Of a stretch of DNA of 64,000 nucleotides, positions 1-9,805 are shown piece after piece. Below the pieces are notes generated by a model. It searched no databases. It saw nothing but the letters and a program-made list of their open reading frames with translations, and had not been told where the DNA came from. Positions within the stretch are counted from its first letter, which is position 1. Each line of letters starts with the position of its first letter. The translations under genes were made by a program, and so were the position numbers. This stretch comes from Dioscorea cayenensis subsp. rotundata (Eukaryota > Streptophyta > Magnoliopsida > Dioscoreales > Dioscoreaceae), in contig NC_052474.1 in NCBI RefSeq assembly GCF_009730915.1, positions 6,731,501 through 6,795,500 of the forward strand, in the 5' to 3' direction.

Positions 1-263
1 CGCACGCCCTTGTACTTTGACGTCGATGATCTCTTTACAGGGGTTTTGGTTTTGAGCTTCTCTTTGATGGGGTTTTGAGGCATGAGGATAATGATGTTGC
101 GCTTCTTAGTTGTGCTTTCATTTTCATTTTCATCGCTAGATGAATCCGTAGCATCGGGATCATCATATGAAATTGTGATTTTTCTCAAGGATTCCAATCT
201 CATCTTCTTCTCATCTTCCTCAAAGCTCCTCTTTTTTTTGGATTTTTTGGGGGTTTGCCGCAT
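1..263 (-). CDS. AP2/ERF transcription factor with CRF motif, N-terminal part (truncated by window edge)
   Basis: On the minus strand an ATG at 263 opens a frame that runs off the left edge after about 87 residues. An in-frame stop lies about 21 nt upstream, so this Met is the likely start. The first 20 residues are lysine-rich, a probable nuclear-localisation signal. Residues about 28-46 read RKITISYDDPDATDSSSDE, the CRF motif of cytokinin-response-factor and ERF118-like proteins (ERF group VI and VI-L). The last residues, SKYKGVR, are the first strand of the AP2/ERF DNA-binding domain, which binds GCC-box or DRE-type sites; the rest lies outside the window. Without the C-terminus I cannot separate a true CRF from an ERF118-like member. 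Family knowledge: nuclear regulators in cytokinin, ethylene and stress responses. Confidence 0.88.
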   Translation of the reverse strand, partial: MRQTPKKSKKKRSFEEDEKKMRLESLRKITISYDDPDATDSSSDENENESTTKKRNIIILMPQNPIKEKLKTKTPVKRSSTSKYKGV

Positions 264-830
264 CTTTGCTTCTCTTCTCTTCACTCACAAAACAGTAAAT
301 AAAAAAAACCCTAAAATGAAAATAGTTCTTTCTCTTTTTCTCTCAGATGAATCAAATCAAATCAAAACAAAACACTTCGTATGCTTGAATCCCAAATATC
401 TGAGACTGAATCCAAGCCTGCAAATTTCCAAAAAAAAAAGAGCAAAAATTCTTCTTTTAATTAAGGAAACCAAGAACAATTCCAAATTTAACAAATAAAA
501 ACCCTAAATTTAGATACTCACCGTGAAATCCTGAAATACATGCCCAACATCCGCATTCCACAAGGAGGAGCAACAACAGCAATGGAGGAACTTTTCTCAA
601 GCTTCTCCTCTCCACCTATAGTGGCCACCAAATCAAAGAATAGAAAGCTAAGAGAAACAGCCGACATAAATCCTCTTCTCTTCTTCTCCCCAACGAACCA
701 GAGGCCAAAACCCCTCCTTTTCCCTTCTCTCTCTGTCTCTCTCTCAAGCCCCTAAACCCTAAACAAAAGATAAAAAAGGTAGAGATAGAACAAGAGTTAG
801 GTGCGCAGGATGACAACCCAATGGCTCTGC
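264..830 (-). promoter_or_regulatory. 5' leader and proximal promoter of the ERF gene, with telo-boxes
   Basis: Upstream of the ERF start the plus strand carries AAACCCTAA-type telo-box motifs near 304, 497 and 755. A good minus-strand splice donor (CACGGTGAGT) at about 518-527 suggests a 5' UTR intron, but I could not fix its acceptor. Short ORFs here on both strands show no recognisable protein and look like chance frames or possible uORFs. Confidence 0.45.
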
Positions 831-1432
831 TTTCTCTGCTCCGTTCACGTATACGACAAACACAAACACAATCTAAAGAGATATATTTTATATTAATACA
901 ACTAAATAATATAAATAACTCCTAAATAAATATCTTAACCATCAGATAAAGATTGGTATCGTGAGGTTGGAAAATTAAAAATAAATAACTTTTAAAATAT
1001 TATCTTTTTAAAAAAATAAATTAAATTTGAAAACCTGTTCGCCGGCTTTCTTGCTGCGTGTTTTTCCTCAACAATGGTGACCGTGATGCATTGTTCCACC
1101 GTTCTCTCACTCTGTTACTATTTAACTCTGGTTATTAAGTCAGTTTCAATACCAGACCGTATCGGGCCCACTGACACGTCATCAAACACGTGTGTTTTTT
1201 AATTTTAAGTGAACAAATAGCGTGGGTGTAGTTACTTGAGGCACAAGTTAGCTTCATTTGGCATGTAACGCTCTCCATAAATGATATTATTATTACATTT
1301 AAAAGATTTTATAATTACATTATAAAAAAAAAAGACTAATTTTAGTAAATTGTGAGGTGTATAATGTATATATCGTAATGAATTTTACAAAATCCAGTAA
1401 GTTAAAAAAAATTATATATAAAAAAAAAATAA
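831..1432. other. AT-rich intergenic DNA with a G-box palindrome
   Basis: No coding potential seen. A palindromic G-box core in AACACGTGTG lies at about 1185-1194, with a second ACGT core (GACACGTCATC) just before it. These could bind bZIP or bHLH factors, about 0.9 kb upstream of the ERF start; function is inferred only. Confidence 0.3.
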
Positions 1433-1916
1433 TTAGAAAACAAGATCAGGGTAATCGCCACCGAACAGATCGAACGGCTCACAAAGCGCGTCGTTGAAAC
1501 CGAAAGGCTCATCGATCGCCACGAACCCCAAATCAAAAGCCTCGTCTTCGTAGCCCCAAATCGGCGCGAAACCCGCGTTTTCATCCTCGCTGCCGCCGCA
1601 GCACTCCTCCGACGGGGATGGCGCCGCCGGAGGGAGGCCTAGCTCATCATCGGAGGCCTCCAAGAGATAGCCTAAGTCAGGCTGTGGAATCAGATCGTTG
1701 GGATTGCGGCGAAGGGACAGGTGTGATCTCTTCCTGAAGACTCTTGATGACAGTGTCAAGATCCTGCGTCGTGTGATCCCGATCACCAGCGTCATCATCG
1801 TCTTCAAAGATGTTGATGATCAGCTCTTCACGGATGCGCTTGGCGTCGTGAAGCAACTCATCTTCAGGTAAGTCCACTACTTCTCGAGATCGCTTGTTAT
1901 TTGCAATGGATTCCAT
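1433..1916 (-). pseudogene. Small acidic plant protein of unknown function, frameshifted by one extra base
   Basis: From ATG at 1916 the frame starts MESIANNKRSREVVDLPEDE, with a basic and then acidic N-terminus, and stops at 1677 after 79 residues (ending QRSDSTA). One base out of register the coding sense continues at once as QPDLGYLLEASDDELGLPP, then an acidic, aromatic C-terminus rich in D, F, G and E, ending in a stop at 1433. QPDLGYLLEASDDELG is, to my knowledge, a conserved block of a plant-specific uncharacterised family, so the two halves belong together. Removing one A at about 1686 in TCCACAGCC would join them into about 160 residues. No GT-AG intron spans the break. It is either a recent frameshift or a sequence or assembly error; the intact downstream frame fits both. 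Function unknown. Confidence 0.75.
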
Positions 1917-2300
1917 AGTGATATCAATGAAGAAGAATAGTAGTAGGGTTAGAATGGGTAGAGAAGTACAGAGCTGTGGGGGCGTTTTGGGGTGGAGAGG
2001 GTTTCAAAGTCTTGGATATATATATATATATATATACAGGTTGGAATGGAAGAGATTAGGGTTTAGATTAATTGACGGTGAGGTGGGAATGGGTCCGCAA
2101 AGAAGACGAGAGTGGCTGGCTGGTTGCGATGTTTGACATTGGAATAGGGACCAACACGCATGATCTTAGGATTAAATTTGTGTGTGTGTGCCTTTGTCCA
2201 CAAATTGGAACCCACGACTTCAACATGATGCCAATCCCTTTTTTTTATTATTATTATTCTTTTATTATTTAAAAAAATAAAGGAATTTGACTAGAATTTT
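1917..2300 (-). promoter_or_regulatory. Probable promoter of the 1433-1916 gene
   Basis: A (TA)n run at about 2017-2036 lies roughly 100-120 bp upstream of the ATG on the minus strand and could serve as the TATA region. The rest has no further feature. Confidence 0.3.
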
Positions 2301-2516
2301 TATTCAGTTTTTTTTTTCCAGTATTTATATATTAGGTTGTGTATTGCGTTATCTCAACATCAGCCATTTTCACGCATGTCTGGATTTTTTTTTTTTAATT
2401 ATGTCAAATTTTGTGTCTTTAAAGAATTTTATCATGTGCTGTTGGTCAAAAGTGTGTTTGTGAGGTGACAATTCAGATTGTTTTGTGATAAGCTCTTTTT
2501 ATTTTTTTTTGGGTCA

Positions 2517-2620
2517 ATTTATATTTTTTTTTTATATATAAAAGTGGATAAATCACATGTATTAAGAGAAAAGAACAGACAAATTACAACAAAATAGGAC
2601 CTAGACCCATGAAGTGGGAG
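2517..2620 (-). mobile_element. Very short 3' end of a LINE (minus strand)
   Basis: The run GTGGATAAATCACATGTATT followed by a purine-rich stretch matches the 3' end of the LINE at 18434-19315 (GTGGATAAACCACGAATTTA). A T-rich tract precedes it, as expected for a minus-strand poly(A) tail. It looks like a 5'-truncated dead-on-arrival insert of about 100 bp. Confidence 0.4.
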
Positions 2621-4078
2621 AACCAATTATATATAATGTAATAATTTGTCTTAGATGACCATGACATGATTATTCCAGAATTAATTTAAATATTTTAAAA
2701 CAATGATAAACATGTTTACTTGTCCAAATTTATAAGTTCATAATTTATCACAGTTATTATCATTAAATTTAAATGTAACATAATTTTGTATTAAATTTGA
2801 AACGAATATTATTATTAAATTATAAGTGAATTAACACGATTATGACAAGGAGAGTTTCTTTATTTTAAATGGGTGTTGACAATTATGAATTCCAAATATG
2901 CTTAGGCAAACGCCATGCATGTCCAATTATATACAATTATTTAGCGTTCAATTCATTTAATCTATGGTTCAATTTATTAAATAAGTGTGGATAAGGGCAT
3001 CCGTTGAACTGCAGGCCAAGGCCTTATGTCTGGAAGCTTAATAAATTTCACACGTGTTGGGTGTTTACAATGCTTCAAATCAATTGAATTTGGATGCATA
3101 TTTATTAAGCCAATATCTCCAAGGTTGTGAAAGATTTTAAGATTCTGGATTTCTCTCACGGGGAAAACAATTATCTAATTTAATTGGTGTTTGTAGGCCT
3201 AACCCTAAAGTAAAGACCTATATAATTCTTGTTTCTGGAATCTTACTGGAAGATGTGACATGGCTGACCTTTGGTTCTTCTCCCCTCTCTGTAAGAAATG
3301 AAGAGATGACCTGGGGGGCATAATAATATATAGAAAGACATAGAAGCTACCTTTTCTAAACATTGTGTATTTCTAGGGTTTGTCGTGGTTCACATTTCGT
3401 GTTGATCACGTTGGTCAATAAACTCAAATTGTGCGTTTCCAAGTAGAGATTCCCACTTTTCTCCTATATTTTAGTTTTTGCCACTAAAACATTCAAAAAG
3501 ATGCAGGACACTGGGGGTATAGTACCTGCTTCTTTGGAATCCCTTTCAAATATTTTGAAAAACCTTGTTCATGGTTTAGACTACTCTTGTATATATAACT
3601 CATAATCTATTAGCATTCAAGGTGCTTTGCTTTGAAAATTTGACGTTCAAAACTAAAAAATATTTTAAGACGTACGGATTAGATATAGTTTAACCTTTAT
3701 TGACCTGGACAGAGTAGTATGATTGAACAACTAGGATGATATTTTGGACAGAAATTGTTCTTGGAAGCCTGGTCTTGGTCACTAGTACATTAAATTTTTC
3801 TTGTGGTCACTGCTAGATAGTCAAATCATCAGTTAAAAGCTTCTGACTGTTTGTTGGACTTCTTGATTCTTTTGAGAAATAAGAGTCTGTCAAATAATAT
3901 GTACTTGAATAAGTTGAATGGATCATACATGAAACCACTTGTTCCAGTTTGTATTGGATGATGAGATATTTCATATCCCTCTTTTCACATCACAATGAAG
4001 CCACTAGCCAGTGCAAAAGAAGGGATGACACTGAATGTTGTTATCTGTAACTAGTATTTGATGCCAAGTCTTGGTAGC
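2621..4078. other. Intergenic DNA, no gene seen
   Basis: AT-rich, only short unrelated ORFs, no recognisable transposon ends. Confidence 0.4.
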
Positions 4079-4530
4079 GGGTCATCCAAGTTATACACAA
4101 GTTGGAGAAAAGTCGATGCCAATCTTTATTAGTTGTGAAACATGACATTCATCTTCTGTAGAAATTTCTTCTTGCTTGATCAATAATACAACATTTCTTT
4201 TGTAGAGAAAAAGTCAATGAAATAGATATTAAACTGTATGGTTGATCAGATCTTTTCAACCAGAGAAGCCAGTTCTTTTGAATAAAATTTAAAAATATGA
4301 AATTAAAACCCTGGTCTATGATCAGGTAGGGGAGTGTTATACCAGCTCTCTATTGTGGAGATGGTGACAACTAATGTTCAGGCATGAAAATATTACGGAT
4401 TATATCATTGAGTTTTCTTTTCAGTTTTTACACAGATGATGAGATTAGATCTTTCATGTCTACTAGTTACTTATCTGATTACTAACCGGCGATCATCTGA
4501 TTGCATACCCTTGCAATCAAAACAACCAGG
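4079..4530. repeat. Diverged direct repeat, copy 1
   Basis: This stretch aligns with 6090-6495 in the same orientation. Shared anchors include GATGCCAA, GTGAAACATGACATTC, TTGATCAAT, AAAGTCAATGAAATAGA and, at the right end, CCCTTGCAATCAAAACAACC. Substitutions and small indels are frequent, so the duplication is old. The solo LTR at 4536 starts just after it. Confidence 0.6.
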
Positions 4531-4535
4531 GTCTT

Positions 4536-5128
4536 TGATGCATGGTATACTCGAACTGTTGATTCGCCGCACGAATACCCAGTACAAGTCTTCAAAACCT
4601 GTTGATCAAAGATAGCTAGGAATTGAAAAAAAAAGAGTAAATTTTATTACTCAAGAGAATAACTATTACAAAACTGATTTTACTCTCGCCCATAGGCTTA
4701 CATTAAATAGTAAAAAATCAAAGATATGAAAATAATCCTAAAACGGAGATAATTCGAAAATATACCAAAAATGATAAATTTTCAAATACCGGCAAGAAAT
4801 AAAAAAGTTAACAAAATAAATGCTAACGTCATAAACGGCTTACAAATCAGAGATTTATAGCCAAATTAATAGCGAAATCAATTATTACTAAAAATAGGAA
4901 AATCAGGGTTTTCGAGGCCTAAACGATGGAATTTGGCCGAAATCATGCATGACTCATGAGTTTGCGCAGCAAACTGTGACTTGTGTTCGTTGGCCCGTTT
5001 CCCATCAGACTAGGCCCAAGAAACCCAAAAACTCCACCGCCCGGCAAATTACTAAAATACCCTTCAGTCACTTCGAGTCTCACTTCCGTATGAACGCGCA
5101 TGCCATCTCCTCAATACTGCCCGCATCA
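4536..5128 (-). mobile_element. Solo LTR, family 1 (593 bp)
   Basis: The unit starts TGATGCATGG and ends CCGCATCA, so it has TG...CA ends, and is flanked by the exact 5-bp target-site duplication GTCTT (4531-4535 and 5129-5133). The reverse complement aligns along its length with the unit at 9034-9607. No internal retrotransposon coding region adjoins it, so it is a solo LTR left by LTR-LTR recombination. Superfamily (Ty1/copia or Ty3/gypsy) is not determined. Confidence 0.88.
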
Positions 5129-5214
5129 GTCTTTATACTTCCATTAAAAAAGCCAGGTTAGAAAGCATGTCCTGGGTGGTGGTGATGACAGTATAATTAA
5201 AAGTGCTAAGTGTT

Positions 5215-5445
5215 TTTTTTTTTGGGAAGAGGAGGAGGGCGAACCCACTAGAGACCCAGTGACATGCACAAACTTCGGTGAAACAAGTGGGGACGAGGCC
5301 ACGCTCACGTGGGCGCTGGAACCAGTCATACATAACCACTATTCACAACTCCCAGAAATGTGCCCTCAACCGAGAATCGAACTCTCACCACTCGGTGAGA
5401 GCTCTATCGGCGACCTGTGTACAAATAGACCCACAGGTCGTTGGC
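5215..5445 (-). mobile_element. tRNA-derived SINE with poly(A) tail
   Basis: On the minus strand this about 231-bp unit carries a pol III box B-like GAGTTCGATTCTC (rc of about 5376-5388) and a box A-like TAGAGCTCTCACCGAGTGG before it, and ends in a run of about 11 A. A 15-bp direct repeat, AAAGTGCTAAGTGTT, flanks it exactly (5200-5214 and 5446-5460). Long target duplications, tail and pol III boxes together mark a SINE. Short ORFs inside it are not real genes. Confidence 0.85.
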
Positions 5446-5460
5446 AAAGTGCTAAGTGTT

Positions 5461-6089
5461 CTTGAGACAATGAGAATGTAAATTGCCTAAGGAGCTAAGA
5501 GCCACCCGAGACGCTCACCTGAGCGATATGAAGCACTATTTAAAAAATAAAAAATATAGAAAACAATATTATAATAATCATCTACTGAAATATTCAACTT
5601 TCAAAATAAAATCATAAGACAATCTAAACTTTCAAATTTACTATGCAAGATCTAATTTAGAATCTTAATTATGGTCTAATTATTATAAAACTCTGTTAGT
5701 CTTTATTGTCTCAGGAAGTTTCTTGTTTTTTTTTAAATATCTTTTTTTATTTTATTATCTCTTTGAAAGTCTTTCTATATTTAAAAAGTTACCTTAATTT
5801 ATTTTGAAAAAATAAAAAACTACAATTTTTCAACTATAATTGTTTATAGTTGCTACATAATATTTATTTCTCTATTAGTTTCCTTTAAAAAAACATTTAA
5901 AAATACAAAAACAAGAAAAAAAGTAACATAGGCAAGGCTTTTCTTGCCCTGCACTTGGGCTGAAGCGCTCACTTAGATGGTGCTTCTTTGATGGCGTTTC
6001 ACCTAGTGGGTTATGATGCGCTATAGTCTTGCCTTGCCTCACTTGGGTGTTTAAACGAGCGCTTTTTATGTTTGTTTTGTTAACACTAG
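5461..6089. other. Intergenic DNA, no gene seen
   Basis: AT-rich DNA then a segment at about 5930-6110 with mixed composition and no recognisable coding sense. Confidence 0.35.
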
Positions 6090-6495
6090 GTGGTGAGTCA
6101 TCGAAGCAGTGCCACAAGTCAAAAGGAAAATTTATGCCAACTCTTTAGCAGTTGGGAAATGTGACATTCCTTTTCATGTGGAAAATGTTCTTGTTTGATC
6201 AATCATACAACTATTCCAGCAAAATGGAAAAGTCATAGAAATAGACATTATTATTATTATTATATGGTTGATTAGGTCTTTCCACCTCGAGAAATGATGT
6301 TGATAGTCAATATTTGTGCATGAAAAAAAAATCAAGGAATTTTATTATTTTAATTTTCTTTTTATTTTCACACACACAAACACCAAGATTATACATTTAC
6401 ATCTGGCAAATACCAATTCCTGATTTGATCACTGATTGACCTTCATCTGTATTTACAGACTTTCACACCCTTAATAATCAAAACAACCAAATTCT
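6090..6495. repeat. Diverged direct repeat, copy 2
   Basis: Counterpart of 4079-4530: it shares TTTATGCCAA, GGGAAATGTGACATTC, TTGATCAATCATACAAC, GTCATAGAAATAGACATT, GCATGAAAA and AATAATCAAAACAACCAA. It lies just beyond the 3' end of the gene at 6810-7965, so copy 1 may be the relic of an old tandem duplication of that gene's 3' flank. Confidence 0.6.
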
Positions 6496-6809
6496 CTCTT
6501 CATACAAAACCGGCAGGTTAAAAGCCAAATAGAAAACCACACAGATTCGCCGGCAAATAGTCATCAAACACTAGCAAATATATTTATACTGCAGGACAAT
6601 TCCTAGGCACTAGATGTCTCTGTCTTCTCTCTGAATGATCTTCATGGAGGCTAATTCTTCATCCAATATTTGCTTTTGATAACAGAGAATGGGACTTGCT
6701 GTCAAAAGATCTCTATATACAAAACTTAATGCAATTGTCCCTTCCTTTAACAAACCAATGTCAGCATATAATTTCTTTTGTTTTGTTGTAAAGGTTATGT
6801 TGAGTCTTT

Positions 6810-7965
6810 CTAACAAACATGGTTGTGTTTTCCATCAGCAGAATCAAGACAAGAGAAGCCTTCAATTCTCACGGCAGCCGGCATGATACCACCACTAATC
6901 CTCGCCGGAACACATCCTCCTCTTCTCGACCGAAAACGAGGATCATTAACCACCGGGTTCGCTACTCTGCACGGCGGAGACCCATTGAAGAATCCTGCAC
7001 TCTGTTCTTCATCCTGCCATATTAGTGAAGAATTCATCATACATGCACACAGTTCTACATGTTAATCACTACTGGTTGATTGGTTATACCTTTGTGAGGA
7101 TAACATCAACAAGGTCAGTACAAGGATGGCATCTAAGGGGCATTGGGCAGTTGAGAGGTTTCTCCTTCCCCTGAAGTACAAACTTGAAGCTTGACATCTC
7201 CTTTGGAATGAGTTCTTTAAACAAATAAGAACAACAAATTGGAAAGGAAATTCAGTTAGAGAAGATGAAGATGCAGGCCAGGGCACTTGTATTCATATCC
7301 AAATAATGCCAATGTTTCATCCACTCATTTTGTTCTTAGGATGACCATGTCAATATTCCCAACTGTTCGGTATTAGCAACAAATGGAAAAGGCCATCTGG
7401 TCACACCTCTTATTTCTTCTTATTCTTTTATTGGAAAAGGCCAGCTTTTGTGGCCTATGCTTTCCAGTTATGTAAAGTGATGAATGATGATGCCTGGATG
7501 AATATCAATCACATATTTTTTCCCACTCAACCAGGAGGTTGATTAATCAACTGAGATATTTAATGATTAATAATTAATAATTAACATGAATATCAATCAC
7601 ATATTGGGGAAGCTTACTTATTAAATATAAATTTATATTTGACATGCAAATTTTATTAAAAAATAATTAAATAAGCAAATAACCTTGCTGAACTCATGTA
7701 TCTTTGCAATGGTCAACTAGATAAATAGTTTTTTTAAATATAAATATGATTGATCAATAAAAACAAGATGTTGCATACCTTCATGCACTGAACACGCCCT
7801 GCATTGCAGGGAAGCTGAGAGAGGTTGGGCATGGTCCTGTGAGTGGCCGGAAAGGCGGCAGATGACTTGAGCCGGTGCACGGTGGCAGTGTGGCACCATG
7901 CTGACCTGAGCCGGCGCCACCAGGGACACAGCCACAGTGGACGAGATCACAATGGAAGAAGCCAT
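6810..7965 (-). CDS. Plant-specific protein of unknown function (171 aa, three exons)
   Basis: Exons on the minus strand: 7965-7779, 7214-7090, 7013-6810. Both introns are GT-AG and phases match (1, then 0), giving 516 nt. Exon 1 (start MASSIVISSTVAVSL) is small-residue- and Ser-rich and could be a targeting sequence. Exon 2 reads ELIPKEMSSFKFVLQGKEKP then CPMPLRCHPCTDLVDVILTK, a Cys/Pro-rich conserved block. Exon 3 has DEEQSAGFFNGSPPCRVANP and VNDPRFR, then a basic RRGGCVP stretch and PAAVRIEGFSCL. The GSPPxRVANPxVxDxRF block is, as I recall, typical of an uncharacterised plant family; no enzymatic motif is visible. A TATA-like run at about 8010-8033 lies 45-70 bp upstream of the ATG and an ACGTG core at about 8211. 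Intron boundaries rest on frame and motif continuity. Confidence 0.82.
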
Positions 7966-8779
7966 TGGAACTCTGCTCTTTTCCTCTTGCCTTCTATTGA
8001 AATTATAGGGTAGTAATATATATATTTATATATATTACATTCACTGGTAGTCACTTTATGCTATCATCCAATGGTTCTTGTTCTATCTGGACATGCAATG
8101 GCCAACCATGGCCGTTGGATTTGGAGAAGATGACATGACACTTGTATCACGACACATGAACCAGTGTTAATGGATGGCATCCTTATTGCTAGCTTGCATT
8201 CACTGTGTGCTACGTGTGGCAGGGTTAGTTGATCTTATCTCTTTGAGCGTGTGTAATTACAGTGAACAGAAAAATGAAGCTGTTTGATTTTGTTTTTAAA
8301 TATTTATGTCTTAGAATTTATTTTTTTATTATTATAATTATTTATGTAGCCCACTTGAGTCTGCAATAAATGGTTTGGTTTGATTTGAATGTTTGTCATG
8401 AGCTATGGTATACAAAAAAAGTTAGGCATTTTTGCAGGACTTCATCATTTTGCTTGTCCCTGGGCCTCTTGTGTCACCTTCATTTATGATGCCTTCTTCA
8501 CCTTATTTTTATTTTTCAACCATCAAGTTTTGCAAGATCTTGTATGATACCTAAATTGATTGTGAGATAAATTTTTTTCGGTATATCTCGCTGAAGGCAT
8601 CTTTGGGCAACTAAATTAAGTTGTTATAACAATAGACTGTATTCTTTAAAATTTGGTGCTTATTTTGAAATTGAGATAACTTGTACTCTGAATAGTCAAT
8701 AGCTGACTTTGTCCTTTTTAGATATTTAGAAAACTCTATCTCTTACCACAAATAACACAATTTTGATCGGTTGAATTTA

Positions 8780-9805
8780 GGATTGTAAATGAACTAAATC
8801 ATTTGTGAGCTATTTGAGGCTCGGTCTGAAATAAAGCTAGTTTCCCAAGCAAACAAGCAGAGCTCGTGCTTGAATTTCGAACTCAAATAGTTAATTATGC
8901 AAAGTTCTACCCGCAAATTGCTCAATTCATCGAGGCTTGCAAACAATTTTTTACTATAGCACATAAGCTATTATATAAATATACATATCAACTATTGTAG
9001 TTATATACACTATAGCTATAGTACTATAGTTATTGATGTGGGGCGTATTGAGGAGTAAGCCTGTATTTTTCTGGACAAATGGGACATGACCTAACAAAGG
9101 TATTATAGTAATTTTTTCAAGCGGTGGAGTTTTGATTTTTAAGGGTCTCACTTGAAAGAAAACTGGTCAATGAACACAAGTCATTAGCTTTGCTTGTGAG
9201 CCATGCCAATTTTTGGCCGAATTCTATCATCTTCACCTCGAAAACAGCAATTTTGCCATTTTAAAAAAGATTTAAATTCATTATATCTTAGGCTCAAAAT
9301 CATTGATTTGTAAGCCAGTAGTTTTTATTTGTTAAGCCTTTTTATTTCTTGCTAAAGTTTGAGAATTTATCATTTTTAGTATATTTTCAAATTATCTCCT
9401 TTTTAGGGTTATTTTCATTTTTTTAGTTCGCTTATTTATTGTAAGCCTACGGGTAAGAGTAAAACAGTTTTTGTGATCATTATTTTCATTGAGTAATAAG
9501 ATTTTACTATTCTCCCAATCCTAGTTATCGTTGATCAACAGGTATTAGAAGGCTTGTTATCGAGTATTCGTGCGCGAATCAACGGTTTTAAGTATACCAC
9601 TGCATCAGTTATATTACTCTAACCATGTTACTGTCGTTGAGTCAGGTTTTATATTTTTTTTTAACGAGTTGAGCCATTGCCTAACAAATAAAGCTCAAAG
9701 TAATCTAGGCCTTAAACTTGGTTAAAATATATATTACCAAGCCGAGCTCGAACATAGTAAAGCTCAACTTAGCTTGACACAATTGCAGCGCTCTAGTTGA
9801 GTCTG
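8780..9805. mobile_element. Decayed GAGCTCG-rich MITE-like repeat split by a solo LTR
   Basis: The left part (about 8780-9033) begins near AGGATTGTAAATGA and is rich in GAGCTC/GGCTC words; the right part (9613-9805) continues with AACGAGTTGAGCC, CCGAGCTCGAAC and AGCTCAACTTAGC. This resembles the common plant hAT-like MITEs with GTAAA-type ends and repeated GAGCTCG motifs. The LTR at 9034-9607 inserted into it. Outer ends and target duplication could not be fixed. Confidence 0.4.
9034..9607 (+). mobile_element. Solo LTR, family 1 (574 bp)
   Basis: It starts TGATGTGGGG and ends ACTGCATCA, and is flanked by the exact 5-bp duplication GTTAT (9029-9033 and 9608-9612). It is the same family as 4536-5128, in the opposite orientation: shared blocks include GTATTGAGGAG near the start and AGTATACC near the end. 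No internal element sequence is present. Confidence 0.87.

Noticed and set aside
1402..1584. Minus-strand 60-codon frame
   Set aside because: It lies in the wrong frame across the C-terminal half of the 1433-1916 gene.
5278..5481. Plus-strand frames at the SINE
   Set aside because: They cover a SINE with exact target duplications.
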